64,000 nt of DNA from Pedobacter glucosidilyticus DSM 23534 (GCF_000425145.1 NZ_AULF01000003.1:186001-250000), one strand, 5' to 3'; positions 52,718-62,726 are shown, numbered from the stretch's first letter. The notes: generated by a model from the sequence alone, not told the origin. Made by a program: numbers and translations.

Positions 52718-53878
52718 CTATTTAACTAACCTAGCTACAAACATAGTATCAGCTTTATGCTGATAACCTTTGATAAGTTCCTGACTCTCTATTTGTAATT
52801 TAAATTCTTCTTGTATCCAAGCAACCTGAACCTCATTTTCTTCTTTAAAAACCGAACAGGTGATGTAAATAAGAGGCTTACCTGGTTTTAGATAAGATAT
52901 AACGTTACGGATAATTTTACGCTGCAAATCTTGAAAAAACTGTATGGTATGTTCTTCAAACTGATTAATCATTTCTGGCGTTCTTCCCCACGTACCAGAA
53001 CCACTACAAGGTGCGTCTAAGATGATACCATCAAACTCATAATCATGCAAGAATAAAGATTGGTCTAAGGTTAAATCCAGTACTTTTTTCTGATAGTTTC
53101 TGATACCTGCATGTAAAAAGCGTTCATCCAAATTGTCTAAAATAGAAGCTCTAATATCAGAAACTAAAAGTTTAATATCTGGCTGCTGCTGATGTAATAG
53201 TAATGATTTACCGCCAGATGCTGCACAGCAATCCCACCATTTATCCCATTTTTGTGGTTTAAAATAATGTCCTACTTGCTGCGAGGATAAATCTTGCACC
53301 TCATATAAACCTTTATCAGTAAATAAATGATCTAGTTTTGTGCCGTTTGCTAAAGCATAGGTTTGTTCTCCCAAATGCTGAAAATTAATATCAGCATTTA
53401 GCAAAGTGCTGGTAAAACGTTTTTCGGCTCCTTTTCTAACCCTGATGTATAAATCTGGCTGTACTAGAATTTTACTACAGAATAAAGTTGTATCTACCCC
53501 TTCTGAAAGATGTTTATGAAAAGGGAAAATATCTAAAACATCGAAAGCCGGAAACTCTTGTTTTGCTATAACAAGCTTTTCTTTAAGGGTGAAATTGATA
53601 GCAGTTTCCAATTCTGGCTTGTAAAAAGCAATAAAAGAATTGCTAATGGTATTGCAAAGAAACTCGGCAATAATTAAGCGGTTAAGCAAAGTTTCCTGAT
53701 GAAGAGCATGACCTAGCCTAAAGTAATTGTAAACCAACCTGCTAGCTATTTTACGGTCTTTAGACCCCATTTGCTTGTTTTGACGATAGTATATAGCCAA
53801 AAAACGATGCAAAGGCTGGTCTTGCTGGTAATGGGCTAAAATTTGCTCTACCGTAGCCAATTGGTGAATAGCTTTCAT
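52718..53878 (-). CDS. RsmB/NOP-family RNA cytosine methyltransferase
   Basis: A 386-residue class I SAM-dependent RNA m5C methyltransferase. The C-terminal catalytic domain has YEVQDLSSQQVGHYFKPQ, WDCCAASGGKSLLLHQ (motif I), the catalytic-cysteine segment GIILDAPCSGSGTWGR (motif IV) and ITCSVFKEENE (motif VI), with the second conserved Cys. An N-terminal NusB-like domain is not clearly full length. It begins immediately after the PBP1-like lipoprotein gene's stop. The target position is unknown (RsmB of E. coli makes C967 of 16S rRNA). Confidence 0.92.
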   Translation of the reverse strand: MKAIHQLATVEQILAHYQQDQPLHRFLAIYYRQNKQMGSKDRKIASRLVYNYFRLGHALHQETLLNRLIIAEFLCNTISNSFIAFYKPELETAINFTLKEKLVIAKQEFPAFDVLDIFPFHKHLSEGVDTTLFCSKILVQPDLYIRVRKGAEKRFTSTLLNADINFQHLGEQTYALANGTKLDHLFTDKGLYEVQDLSSQQVGHYFKPQKWDKWWDCCAASGGKSLLLHQQQPDIKLLVSDIRASILDNLDERFLHAGIRNYQKKVLDLTLDQSLFLHDYEFDGIILDAPCSGSGTWGRTPEMINQFEEHTIQFFQDLQRKIIRNVISYLKPGKPLIYITCSVFKEENEVQVAWIQEEFKLQIESQELIKGYQHKADTMFVARLVK

Positions 53879-55141
53879 TTATTTAACCCTTTTAAGCTGA
53901 TAATCTTGATACTTTAAAATCATTAAGCTGTGGTTATAGTAGCCCAATTTAGCATCCTTCAAAAAATCAAGTTCGTTGTGTAAACCTTCTAACGATGTTT
54001 TGGTCAAGTCATCAGCGAAAGCTTTACCATTTTTACTCATTAAAGAAGCAAAATAATAAGCAATATCAAAACCTTTGATGGCATACTCACTAGGCTCTAA
54101 ACTATATTTCGCTCTGTATTTAGCTAAAAACTGCTCTACCCTAGGGGTTTTATAATCTACTTTGTAAGATGAGGTTATATGCGTGTTGAGTTTTTGCATG
54201 GTTGTAGCATCCAAAAACTGTAGCTTCTCCCAGCCGGGATGCCCAATAACCGCAATTTGAAAGTTTGCACTTAGTTTTAATAATTCTTTAGTGATAGAAA
54301 GCAGGAAGTTTCTATCCGTAGCTGGCAAAACAACAACATTTAAACCAACCGGATTTAAATGCTTAAACACATTTTCGTAACCAACAGCTTTTATACCAAT
54401 TTCAGAAAATGCGGTTTGTTTTAATAAGCTATCGCGATATTTCTTAAATGGAACAGCAAATTTAAACTCATCTGCCTGCCCACTTCTAATCATGATGATT
54501 TTTCGAGGCTTTAAATCAGATTTTATAAAATTAACAGCACTTAAGGTATGCTGTTCTAAAGAATTGTTAATGGTAATTAAATAAGGATTGTTAAACTGCT
54601 CCGGACCTGTTGCTGCTAGAGGAGAAACCACCAGTTTCTGCATATTTTTACTGTATGTGGCAAAAGCTTTTATCCCATTAGGGAAAATAGGCCCAACAAT
54701 TAAATCGGAATTTTTGATACCTGCTTTAGCTGCTAGAATAGCAATATTAGCAGGATCATCCTTAGAATCGTAAACCTGTAACTTAAAGTTACCCCCTAAA
54801 TTGTTTGCTACAGAATCTAAACCCATCTTAAAACCTTGATAAAAATCAATCGCAATTTCTGCTTTGGCAATATCATTTAAACCAGCCGTTTGATGGTTGA
54901 TACTGGAAAGTTCAAAAGGAAGAACCAGCGAAATCACCATTTCTGGCTTTTCTGCTAGTTTATCTTCGGGTATTGTTTCTAGTTTTGGCTTTAATTTAAT
55001 CTCTCTATCTGGTGCGGGCTCTATACGCTCAACAACTTTAGGAGTGGTTTTTGGCGAACAAGCCGCCAAGAAAGCTAAAAATAGTAATACATAAACCCTA
55101 CTCCCACTCAATGGTAGCAGGCGGTTTAGAACTGATATCAT
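53879..55141 (-). CDS. Periplasmic-binding-protein-like (PBP1 fold) lipoprotein
   Basis: A 420-residue lipoprotein. Lipobox FLAAC (Cys28), then a type I periplasmic-binding-protein/Leu-binding-like domain ([50 protein letters not shown] ... [15 protein letters not shown]). Similar Bacteroidota proteins carry an N-terminal LysM repeat, absent here. The start overlaps guaA by 44 bases in another frame; an alternative TTG start at 55111 would shorten the signal peptide and overlap. Co-transcription with guaA and the RsmB-like gene is likely. The ligand is unknown. Confidence 0.82.
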   Translation of the reverse strand: MISVLNRLLPLSGSRVYVLLFLAFLAACSPKTTPKVVERIEPAPDREIKLKPKLETIPEDKLAEKPEMVISLVLPFELSSINHQTAGLNDIAKAEIAIDFYQGFKMGLDSVANNLGGNFKLQVYDSKDDPANIAILAAKAGIKNSDLIVGPIFPNGIKAFATYSKNMQKLVVSPLAATGPEQFNNPYLITINNSLEQHTLSAVNFIKSDLKPRKIIMIRSGQADEFKFAVPFKKYRDSLLKQTAFSEIGIKAVGYENVFKHLNPVGLNVVVLPATDRNFLLSITKELLKLSANFQIAVIGHPGWEKLQFLDATTMQKLNTHITSSYKVDYKTPRVEQFLAKYRAKYSLEPSEYAIKGFDIAYYFASLMSKNGKAFADDLTKTSLEGLHNELDFLKDAKLGYYNHSLMILKYQDYQLKRVK

Positions 55142-56630
55142 ACACTACCCGGTTTATACCTTTAACATTATTGATAATTTCATTAGATATTTTAGCTAGT
55201 AGCTCGTAAGGTAAATGGCTCCAATCGGCAGTCATACCATCTACAGATTCTACGGCTCTTAAACTTACAACGTTTTCGTAAGTTCTTTCGTCTCCCATAA
55301 CCCCAACAGATTGTATAGGCAAATAAATAGTTCCTGCTTGCCAAACTCTATCATACCAACCTGCTTTTTTTAGGTTTTCTATGTAGATATAATCTGCTTC
55401 TTGTAAGATAGCTACTTTTTCTGGAGTAACTTCTCCTAATATTCTGATACCTAAACCTGGCCCCGGGAAAGGATGTCTGTTTAAGATATTCTCTGGTAAA
55501 CCTAGTGCTTTACCAACTCTTCTAACTTCGTCCTTAAATAAGGATTTTAGAGGCTCAACAATTTTAAGCTTCATAAAATCTGGCAAACCACCCACATTAT
55601 GGTGAGATTTTATAGTTGCAGACGGACCACCATTTACCGATACTGATTCTATCACATCCGGATAAATGGTACCTTGTGCTAACCATTTTACATCAGAAAT
55701 TTGATGCGCTTCATCATCAAAAACCTCTATAAAAACTCTGCCTATGGCTTTTCTTTTCTGCTCAGGATCTGTTAAACCAGCTAGGGCATCGTAAAATAAC
55801 TGCTTAGCATTAACACCTTTTACGTTTAAACCTAAATCTTTATAAGATTCTAAAACAGATTCAAACTCGTTCTTACGTAATAAGCCATTATCAACAAAAA
55901 TACAATGTAAATTTTTGCCAATAGCTTTATGCAAAAGCAATGCCGCAACAGACGAATCAACCCCGCCAGATAAACCTAAAACCACTTTATCATCGCCTAA
56001 TTGACTTTTTAAATCATCTATGGTAATATCCGCGAAAGCGTGTGGAGTCCAATCTTGTGAGCAGCCACAAATATCTACCAAGAAGTTTTGCAATAACTGC
56101 TTCCCATCTGTAGAATGTGTTACCTCTGGGTGAAATTGTATACCGTAAGTTTGTGTGCCTTTTAGTTGGTAAGCAGCAACTTTCACAGTATCTGTACTGG
56201 CAATAACCTCAAAATTTGAAGGAATTTCTTTAATGGTATCTCCATGAGACATCCATACTTGTGATTTGGCAGGGATACCATGTAATAAAGGATTATTAGC
56301 ATGAATGTACTCCAAATTTGCTCTTCCGTATTCTCTAATTTCTGATGCTACAACTTGTCCGCCAGAATGCTGCGCCATATATTGTGCCCCATAACAAACA
56401 CCTAGCAAAGGTAGTTTCTCATGAAATTGTTTGAAATCTACTTGTGGGGCATCGGCTTGTCTTACAGAAGACGGACTCCCTGATAGGATAACACCTTTTG
56501 TATATTCATCAATTGCTGGGACCTTATTAAAGGGGTGGATTTCGCAATAAACATTTAGCTCTCTTACCCTACGGGCTATCAATTGGGTATATTGCGAGCC
56601 GAAATCTAAAATGAGGATTTTCTCTTGCAT
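55098..56630 (-). CDS. guaA: GMP synthase (glutamine-hydrolysing)
   Basis: Makes GMP from XMP, ATP and glutamine. The glutamine amidotransferase domain (residues 1-190) has the nucleophile Cys79 in [13 protein letters not shown] and the His-Glu of [10 protein letters not shown]. The synthetase has the PP-loop [18 protein letters not shown], and the dimerisation domain ends PPATIEWE. Total 510 residues. A TTG at 56636 would extend the frame but lies in the -7 box, which ends 3 bases before the ATG at 56630, so the mRNA is predicted to be leaderless. Confidence 0.98.
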   Translation of the reverse strand: MQEKILILDFGSQYTQLIARRVRELNVYCEIHPFNKVPAIDEYTKGVILSGSPSSVRQADAPQVDFKQFHEKLPLLGVCYGAQYMAQHSGGQVVASEIREYGRANLEYIHANNPLLHGIPAKSQVWMSHGDTIKEIPSNFEVIASTDTVKVAAYQLKGTQTYGIQFHPEVTHSTDGKQLLQNFLVDICGCSQDWTPHAFADITIDDLKSQLGDDKVVLGLSGGVDSSVAALLLHKAIGKNLHCIFVDNGLLRKNEFESVLESYKDLGLNVKGVNAKQLFYDALAGLTDPEQKRKAIGRVFIEVFDDEAHQISDVKWLAQGTIYPDVIESVSVNGGPSATIKSHHNVGGLPDFMKLKIVEPLKSLFKDEVRRVGKALGLPENILNRHPFPGPGLGIRILGEVTPEKVAILQEADYIYIENLKKAGWYDRVWQAGTIYLPIQSVGVMGDERTYENVVSLRAVESVDGMTADWSHLPYELLAKISNEIINNVKGINRVVYDISSKPPATIEWE

Positions 56631-56633
56631 GCG

Positions 56634-56641
56634 CAAAGGTA
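56634..56641 (-). promoter_or_regulatory. -7 promoter box of guaA
   Basis: TACCTTTG on the minus strand, an exact TAnnTTTG match followed by CGC and ATG. With usual spacing the first transcribed base is the A of the ATG. Confidence 0.72.
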
Positions 56642-56766
56642 AAAATTTAAAGCTTTGTAACTAGTAAATAAGGTAAATAAGTTTAGCTATGATTTGGGGC
56701 TTTTCCAAAACCTTATCTGATTTGATAGTAATAAAAATTTCCTATTTTGTAGAAAATCTAAATGGA

Positions 56767-58209
56767 ATGAAAAAATTATCATCTATGCTTGTTGTGGGTG
56801 TTATCTTGCTAGGAGCAGTAGTTTTAATCAATACTTTCACTTTTAAAAGCAAGCAAATAAATACTGAACCCGCAGAATTTATAAATATACCTCAAACTTG
56901 TATACAAAATTTACAGAAAGCTATTCAATTTAAAACCATTTCTTATGATCGTCCTGATTTAATAGATAGTGCTGCATTTTTAGATTTTCATACTTTTTTG
57001 GTGCAAGCTTATCCTTTAACTTTTTCTAAATTAAAACTAGAAAAAATTAACGGCTTAAGCCTGATATTACATTGGCAAGGTAAAAACAAGGCATTACAAC
57101 CTATCATTTTAATGGCTCATCAGGATGTTGTACCTGTAGAAGAAGCTACTAGAAAGAATTGGCATGCCGATCCATTTTCTGGAGCTTTAAAAGACGACTT
57201 TATTTATGGTAGAGGAACTATTGATGACAAAGGAAGCTTGATAGCCATTTTAGAAAGTGTTGAGCTACTTTTGAAAGATAATTTCATCCCTGAAAATGAT
57301 ATTTATTTTGTATTTGGCCACGATGAAGAGGTTACAGGCAAAAGAGGCGCAAAAGTAATTGCTGCTTTATTTAAGCAAAGAGGGATAAAACCTGCTATGG
57401 TTTTGGATGAAGGCGGTATTATTACCCATTATAAAGTGCCAGGTTTAGATAAACCAGCTGCTGTTGTTGGCATTGCAGAAAAAGGTTATGTAACAGTAGA
57501 TTTAAAAGCAAGAATTGCAGGTGGACACTCTTCTATGCCAGAAAAACAAACCGCTATAGATGAGCTTGCCAAAGCTTTGGTAAAGCTTAAAGAAAACCAA
57601 TTCCCTTTAGAGTTAGGTCCGGTAACCAATCTTTTTATGGATTATGTTGGTCCAGAAATGCCGTTTGTTAGTAAAATGGCAATGGCTAACCGTTGGCTGT
57701 TTTCATCTATCATTAAAAGTAATTATGAAAAAACCGCTGCCGGGAGTGCTACTTTAAGAACAACAACAGCTACTACCATTTTTAATGCGGGTTTAAAAGA
57801 AAATCTTATCCCAGGCGAGGCTAGTGCTACTGTAAATTTCAGAACATTACCTGGGGTTGATACTTTGGCAGTCATCAATCATGTAAAAAAAGTAATTAAC
57901 AACCCTGATATTGAAGTTACCTTAAGACAAGGTAGCTCTGCAACAGCACAAATTGCTAAGGTTAACGATAAAACTTTTGATTATTTGCAAAAAACTATAA
58001 GTGCTTTTCAGGAAGACATTATTGTAACACCTTATTTGGTGTTGGGTGCTACAGATAGTAGGTTCTTTGGCGATTTAACTACACAAGTTTTCAGGTTTAC
58101 TCCTTTTACAGATCCTGAGGGTTTTCATGGTGTAAATGAAAGAATTAAAGTAACCGAATTTAAAAAAGGGATTATGTTCTATTATCATTTTATTAAAAAT
58201 TATAATTAA
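56767..58209 (+). CDS. M20/M25/M40-family peptidase or amidohydrolase (PM20D1-like)
   Basis: A 480-residue zinc hydrolase of the carboxypeptidase-S/PM20D1 branch. An N-terminal membrane anchor is visible (MLVVGVILLGAVVLINTF). The catalytic domain has LMAHQDVVPVEEATRKNWHA, YGRGTIDDKGSLIAILE (Asp ligand) and FGHDEEVTGKRGAKV (the catalytic Glu pair), a dimerisation domain, and GFHGVNERIKV near the end. The frame extends upstream to 56689, but MKKLSSMLVVG at 56767 gives the natural anchor. Bacterial M20 members of this branch hydrolyse N-acyl amino acids or dipeptides. Confidence 0.9.
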   Translation: MKKLSSMLVVGVILLGAVVLINTFTFKSKQINTEPAEFINIPQTCIQNLQKAIQFKTISYDRPDLIDSAAFLDFHTFLVQAYPLTFSKLKLEKINGLSLILHWQGKNKALQPIILMAHQDVVPVEEATRKNWHADPFSGALKDDFIYGRGTIDDKGSLIAILESVELLLKDNFIPENDIYFVFGHDEEVTGKRGAKVIAALFKQRGIKPAMVLDEGGIITHYKVPGLDKPAAVVGIAEKGYVTVDLKARIAGGHSSMPEKQTAIDELAKALVKLKENQFPLELGPVTNLFMDYVGPEMPFVSKMAMANRWLFSSIIKSNYEKTAAGSATLRTTTATTIFNAGLKENLIPGEASATVNFRTLPGVDTLAVINHVKKVINNPDIEVTLRQGSSATAQIAKVNDKTFDYLQKTISAFQEDIIVTPYLVLGATDSRFFGDLTTQVFRFTPFTDPEGFHGVNERIKVTEFKKGIMFYYHFIKNYN

Positions 58210-58254
58210 AAAAACCTACCCATTTCGGGTAGTACAGCGTTTAATTCTTCATAA

Positions 58255-58262
58255 TATTTTTG
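58255..58262 (+). promoter_or_regulatory. -7 promoter box of the Ig-like lipoprotein gene
   Basis: TATTTTTG, an exact TAnnTTTG match 25 bases before the ATG. It separates this gene's transcription from the M20 peptidase upstream. Confidence 0.6.
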
Positions 58263-58287
58263 CTTAATTAATTAAAACAAAAATATT

Positions 58288-58770
58288 ATGATTAAAAACT
58301 TATCAAAAATTGCCATGTCTTTAGCTTTGGCTTTAACCTTATTTTCTTGTAAAAAAGACGAGGACAACAACCAAGCTCCTATTGTAAGTATTACCTCTCC
58401 TACCACAACTTATACCTATGTTGGTTCTCAACCTTATGTTGAGATAACCGCTGAAGCGTATGATAACGACGGAACTATTGCTAAAGTAGAATTTTACAGA
58501 GGCACTACTTTAGTAGCTACAGAAACTATTCCTGATAGCAGAAAATTATCCTTTTCTAAAGACCGTATAACCATTTCAGCTACTGAAATCGCTATAGATT
58601 ATTCTAGAAGATTTTCTGCATTTATTGAAGGTGCGCCATTTGTTGCCGGACCTAATACCATAACTGCTAAAGCTTATGATGATAAAGGAAAAATTACAAC
58701 CAGTGCGGCTGTGACTTTTACTTTACAATTGCAAAATGTAGTTATTGCATTACCTGCTAGTATCAAATAA
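58288..58770 (+). CDS. Ig-like domain lipoprotein
   Basis: A 160-residue lipoprotein with signal MIKNLSKIAMSLALALTLFS and Cys21 in TLFSCKKDED. The body is one bacterial Ig-like fold of the Big_17957 type common in Bacteroidota surface proteins (NQAPIVSITSPTTTYTYVGS ... EAYDNDGTIAKVEFYRGTTL ... NTITAKAYDDKG). It ends in a short hydrophobic stretch. No enzymatic domain is visible; it probably sits on the outer surface. A hairpin terminator follows, shared with the convergent dCMP deaminase gene. Confidence 0.85.
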   Translation: MIKNLSKIAMSLALALTLFSCKKDEDNNQAPIVSITSPTTTYTYVGSQPYVEITAEAYDNDGTIAKVEFYRGTTLVATETIPDSRKLSFSKDRITISATEIAIDYSRRFSAFIEGAPFVAGPNTITAKAYDDKGKITTSAAVTFTLQLQNVVIALPASIK

Positions 58771-58794
58771 AATCTTTAAACCCCGCGAAAGAAG

Positions 58795-58830
58795 CAGGTT
58801 AAGTTGTTTATCATACAACTTGCCTGTTTT
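58795..58830. terminator. Terminator between the lipoprotein and dCMP deaminase genes
   Basis: Stem CAGGTTAAGTTGT / ACAACTTGCCTG, with a short bulge, closes a 7- to 8-base loop and is followed on the plus strand by TTTTATTCTTTT. It can serve the lipoprotein gene and overlaps the 3' end of the convergent deaminase by two bases. Confidence 0.7.
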
Positions 58831-59281
58831 ATTCTTTTAGCTTTTCACAAACTACACCAAACTTATTTAAAAAATCTACGCCTTCATCAGAAGGTAAACC
58901 TTTATAAGCTGCATAAGAATCTCTAAAATACACATGCTTAATGCCTGATGATAAAATTAATCTAGCACAAGCAATACAAGGCGATAAAGTGGTGTACAAA
59001 GTAGCATCTTGTATTTGTGTACCATTTTTAACAGCGTATAAAATAGCATTTTCCTCGGCATGCAAAGCTAAAGAGCAGCTATTTCTAGAATCTCTTGGGC
59101 AACCGTCTTGAGGCCATTCTTCATCGCAATTATGCGTACCTGCTGGTGGGCCGTTATAACCTATAGATATAATACGTGTATCTTTTGTAAGTACCGCCCC
59201 TACTTGATTTTTCACACAATGCGAACGCCTTGCTAAATCAGAAGCTAAATTCATGAATATAGAATCAAAACTTAGTTTCAT
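58829..59281 (-). CDS. dCMP deaminase family protein
   Basis: A 150-residue zinc-dependent cytidine/deoxycytidylate deaminase. The zinc ligands are in SLALHAEENAILYAVKNG (HAE, with the catalytic Glu) and TTLSPCIACARLIL (PCxxC), and the insertion CDEEWPQDGCPRDSRNSC holds a second Cys/His set typical of dCMP deaminases and ComEB. It supplies dUMP for thymidylate. Whether it is dCMP deaminase or the ComEB competence-linked form cannot be told apart here. Its upstream 226-base gap contains no further gene. Confidence 0.93.
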   Translation of the reverse strand: MKLSFDSIFMNLASDLARRSHCVKNQVGAVLTKDTRIISIGYNGPPAGTHNCDEEWPQDGCPRDSRNSCSLALHAEENAILYAVKNGTQIQDATLYTTLSPCIACARLILSSGIKHVYFRDSYAAYKGLPSDEGVDFLNKFGVVCEKLKE

Positions 59282-59507
59282 ATATACTTAAATGTTTCCT
59301 GCTTATTTATTTGATGCGCTAAAATAGTAATAACCCTTAAGCTTTAACGTTAATTTTTAGATTATGTAGTTTGGTATAATCAAACTCGCCTTATACTTTT
59401 ATCCTTCTAAAATTTATTTGAATTGTAACGAATGTAATTTTACAGTTAATTTTAACCAATAAAATTGCATATTCGCATCATAGCATCACATAAAGAACCT
59501 TTATTAC

Positions 59508-60137
59508 ATGTTAGAATTAATTGTTTCGGGTATAGGATTAGGAATAGTGCTCTCTTTTGTAACAGGACCCGTATTTTTTGCGTTGATTAAAACGAGTATT
59601 GAGAAAGGATTTCATGCAGGCGTTTCTTTAGCTTTAGGAGTAGTCATTTCTGATGCCGTTTATGTAGCTGTAACTCTATTTGGCTCTTCTTTACTTAATT
59701 TTGAAAACAAATATCGTTTACCTATCGGGATATTAGGAAGTGCCATTCTTTTTGGAATTGGGCTTTATTATTTGTTGAAAAAAGTTAAAATCACTTATGA
59801 ACATATTCCCTCTTCAAAGAAAAATGCCGGTTATTTTCTTAAGGGATTTTTCATGTGCATTTTCAATCCTTTTATTTTATTGTATTGGATAAGTGTTACC
59901 AGTGGGATTTACTCTTTAAACGGGGAACTTAAAAGCGAGCAAATTATACCATTTTTTGGAAGTATTTTAATTACCCTTTTTGGGATGGATACTTTAAAAG
60001 CCTATTTTGCTCATCGTTTAAGGCATAAAATAAGAGAGCAAACCATCCAAAAAGTAAACAGGATAGCTGGGATTTTAATCATAACCTTTGCTTTAAAATT
60101 GGTTTATAACCTGATATTTACCGAAACCTTAATTTAA
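59508..60137 (+). CDS. LysE-family amino-acid exporter
   Basis: An inner-membrane protein of 209 residues with five to six predicted membrane segments. The N-terminal GIGLGIVLSFVTGPVFFALI and GFHAGVSLALGVVISDAVYV are LysE/RhtB signatures, with FNPFILLYWISVTSGI in the middle. Members export lysine, threonine or homoserine lactones. The neighbours give no substrate clue. It is divergent from the dCMP deaminase gene and convergent with the small lipoprotein gene, whose stop lies 1 base past its end. Confidence 0.9.
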   Translation: MLELIVSGIGLGIVLSFVTGPVFFALIKTSIEKGFHAGVSLALGVVISDAVYVAVTLFGSSLLNFENKYRLPIGILGSAILFGIGLYYLLKKVKITYEHIPSSKKNAGYFLKGFFMCIFNPFILLYWISVTSGIYSLNGELKSEQIIPFFGSILITLFGMDTLKAYFAHRLRHKIREQTIQKVNRIAGILIITFALKLVYNLIFTETLI

Positions 60138-60728
60138 TTATAAGCTGCTTGTTCCTGGATAGATATCAATATAATCTACCACCATACCGCCTTCGCAACT
60201 GGTCATATTTTGTAATCTAAAGTATTTACGATTTCCTTTCCCATAAAAGGTTTGTTTACCTTCTTTTATACAAGGCTCGCCATTGTTGATACTGCTTACT
60301 AAAGTTTCTATTCTACCTTCAAACTCAAGTTCTTTTTCATTTAAGCGCCTTATTTTGCCTTCTATTTTAAGATAATCTCCATTTGTGTTGTTTTGAGTGC
60401 CTGCTATCAGATACCAATCATTTGCTACAGGGGTTACCTCAACATAACCAGGTTTATCCCAACTTATCCACTGTAAAGTAATAGGATGCTTTCCGGCTTT
60501 TAAAGTTTGTTTGCTAATTGTGTCTTTGATTTTTGTATGCTCTTGAACTTTTATCAAGCTATCTCGAGCATTTAAAAGCTTTTTTAAGCTGTCATTTTCT
60601 CTTATTAGCGATTCATACTTTGCTTTATCAATTTGACTGAGTTTATTTTCTGTGCAGGCAGTAAACAACAGTATAAAAAATACTATAGTCGAAAATTTGG
60701 TTAATGAAATCATACCCTTTAAAATCAT
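60138..60728 (-). CDS. Hypothetical lipoprotein
   Basis: A 196-residue lipoprotein; signal ending in FILLFTAC (Cys25 from this start). A short coiled-coil-like stretch (YESLIRENDSLKKLLNARDS) precedes a beta-rich domain (HPITLQWISWDKPGYVEV, EFEGRIETLVSSI, FYGKGNRKYFRLQNM), with one Cys pair (C at EPCIKEG and TSCEGG) that could form a disulfide. The first in-frame codon, TTG at 60740, lies in the terminator region; ATG at 60728 or 60713 is preferred. I do not recognise a family. Confidence 0.72.
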   Translation of the reverse strand: MILKGMISLTKFSTIVFFILLFTACTENKLSQIDKAKYESLIRENDSLKKLLNARDSLIKVQEHTKIKDTISKQTLKAGKHPITLQWISWDKPGYVEVTPVANDWYLIAGTQNNTNGDYLKIEGKIRRLNEKELEFEGRIETLVSSINNGEPCIKEGKQTFYGKGNRKYFRLQNMTSCEGGMVVDYIDIYPGTSSL

Positions 60729-60745
60729 AATGTATGCCAATAAAA

Positions 60746-60778
60746 AAAGTCGGTTAGAGCTTTACTCCAACCGACTTT
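60746..60778 (-). terminator. Rho-independent terminator of purF
   Basis: AAAGTCGGTT / AACCGACTTT, a perfect 10-bp outer stem with an extra GAG/CTC inner pairing. In the minus-strand transcript it is followed by seven U residues. It separates purF from the small lipoprotein gene. Confidence 0.88.
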
Positions 60779-60800
60779 CTCCTGAAAAGTTTATAGAAAA

Positions 60801-62705
60801 CTATACGTATGCTCTTGCATTTTTGCCTTCCATCCAATTCATAAAAGCTCTGTTTACAACTTTATTGCCTCCCGGTGTTGGATAATTTCCAGAGAAATAC
60901 CAATCGCCTAAATGGTTAGGACAGGCCTCATGTAGGTTTTCAAGGGTTTGATAAATTACTTCTACTTTAGCACCAATTTCTGGCGGTGTAATAATTTGAG
61001 CAATTTTAGCTGAAATTTCTTCTGGTGTAAAAGGTGCATAAATTTCTTTTACATGGTTGATAACCTCTTCTTTTGGCACATTTGCTTGTGCTTTACATTT
61101 TGCATAAACATCATGTATCAATTGCTCCATTCCTCTTTCTTTCAAAAGTTTGATGGCTGCTTCAAATGCCACAAATTCTCCCATCCTACTCATATCTATA
61201 CCGTAACAATCTGGGTATCTTATTTGGGGTGCCGATGATACAATAACAATTTTAACAGGTCCTAATCTATCAAAAATTCTTAGGATACTTTGTTTTAAAG
61301 TTGTGCCTCTTACAATAGAATCATCTAAAGCTACAAGGGTATCAACATCACGTTTAATTAAACCATAGGTGGTATCATAAACATGAGAAACCATATCACT
61401 TCTATCGGCATCTTGCGTAATAAAAGTACGCATCTTTACATCCTTGATAGCTAACTTTTCTACTCTTGGTGTAGTTTTTAAAATCCTATCTAAATCTTCG
61501 TCTGTTAAGTTATGACGGCTATTTACCAAAGCATCTCTTTGTATTTTGCGGTTGTAGGTATGTAAACCTTCTACCATACCATAAAAAGCTACTTCGGCTG
61601 TATTTGGGATATAAGAAAATACGGTATGTTCTAAATCATGATTAACATGCTCTAAAATTTTATCGCATAATAACTGACCTAGTTTTTTACGCTCTTTGTA
61701 AATATCTGCATCGCTACCTCTAGAAAAATAAATACGCTCAAAAGAACATGATTTTTTCTCTACAGGCTCTGTAAACATTTCTTCTGTTACAGTACCATCT
61801 TTTTTAATGATTAAAGCGTGTCCTGGTTGTATTTCTTTAACCTGACCTATTTTGATATTGAAAGCTGTTTGTAATGCAGGTCTTTCGGATGCTGCAACAA
61901 CAATCTCATCATCCTGATAATAAAATGCTGGCCTAATACCTGCTGGGTCTCTTAAAATAAAAGCATCACCATGACCAAAAATACCACTAATGGTATAACC
62001 ACCATCCCAAGTTTTAGCAGATTTTCTTAAAATTTTCCCTACATCAAGATGCTGAGCTATTAGACGAGAAATTTCAGCATTATCATATCCATCTTTTTTG
62101 AAATGATCAAAAAGCTCCTGATTTTCATCATCTAAAAAGTGACCTATTTTTTCAAGTACGGTAACAGTATCTGCTTGTTCTTTTGGGTGCTGACCTAAGT
62201 CATACAATTGCTGTAATAATTCATCAACATTTGTCATATTGAAGTTACCAGCTATCACAAGGTTACGTGTCATCCAGTTATTTTGACGAAGAAAAGGGTG
62301 GCAAGCTTCAACACTGTTATTACCATGTGTACCGTAGCGCAAATGCCCTAATAATACTTCGCCGGTAAAACTGATATTTTCTTTTAACCAATTTGCATCT
62401 TTCAGTAAAGCTGGATTTTCTTTTTCTACGGCGGCAAATTTCTTCATCACGTAAGAGAAAATATCTTGAACAGCATTTTTCTCCATAGACCTGTACCTGC
62501 TGATATACCTATTTCCTGGCTTAATATCCAGTTTGATGGTGGCAATACCAGCGCCATCTTGTCCACGGTTATGCTGTTTCTCCATCAACAAATAAAGCTT
62601 ATTTAAGCCATAAAGTGATGTTCCATACTTTTCCTGATAAAATGATAATGGTTTGAGTAGGCGGATGAATGCAATTCCGCATTCGTGTTTAATAGAGTCG
62701 CTCAT
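60801..62705 (-). CDS. purF: Amidophosphoribosyltransferase, long form
   Basis: Catalyses the first step of purine synthesis, PRPP plus glutamine to phosphoribosylamine. The N-terminal class II glutamine amidotransferase has its nucleophile at Cys9 (KHECGIAFIRLL), which requires removal of an eight-residue leader, and MEKQHNRGQDGAGIATI. The PRPP domain carries VALDDSIVRGTTLKQSILRI. At 634 residues it is about 130 longer than usual PurF, with extra sequence in the middle and after the PRPP domain, so it is the Bacteroidota long-form type. An exact -7 box lies 22 bases before the ATG. Confidence 0.95.
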   Translation of the reverse strand: MSDSIKHECGIAFIRLLKPLSFYQEKYGTSLYGLNKLYLLMEKQHNRGQDGAGIATIKLDIKPGNRYISRYRSMEKNAVQDIFSYVMKKFAAVEKENPALLKDANWLKENISFTGEVLLGHLRYGTHGNNSVEACHPFLRQNNWMTRNLVIAGNFNMTNVDELLQQLYDLGQHPKEQADTVTVLEKIGHFLDDENQELFDHFKKDGYDNAEISRLIAQHLDVGKILRKSAKTWDGGYTISGIFGHGDAFILRDPAGIRPAFYYQDDEIVVAASERPALQTAFNIKIGQVKEIQPGHALIIKKDGTVTEEMFTEPVEKKSCSFERIYFSRGSDADIYKERKKLGQLLCDKILEHVNHDLEHTVFSYIPNTAEVAFYGMVEGLHTYNRKIQRDALVNSRHNLTDEDLDRILKTTPRVEKLAIKDVKMRTFITQDADRSDMVSHVYDTTYGLIKRDVDTLVALDDSIVRGTTLKQSILRIFDRLGPVKIVIVSSAPQIRYPDCYGIDMSRMGEFVAFEAAIKLLKERGMEQLIHDVYAKCKAQANVPKEEVINHVKEIYAPFTPEEISAKIAQIITPPEIGAKVEVIYQTLENLHEACPNHLGDWYFSGNYPTPGGNKVVNRAFMNWMEGKNARAYV

Positions 62706-62726
62706 CTAAGCTATTTGATAAGTGTG

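Noticed and set aside
56689-56766. Extended N-terminus of the M20 peptidase
   Set aside because: The 26 extra residues are not family sequence, and the ATG at 56767 gives the natural membrane anchor; the -7-like TATTTTG lies in the extension.
58216-58232. CTACCC/GGGTAG hairpin after the M20 peptidase gene as its terminator
   Set aside because: On the plus strand it lacks a T tract; T residues follow only in the minus direction, where no gene needs a terminator at this point.
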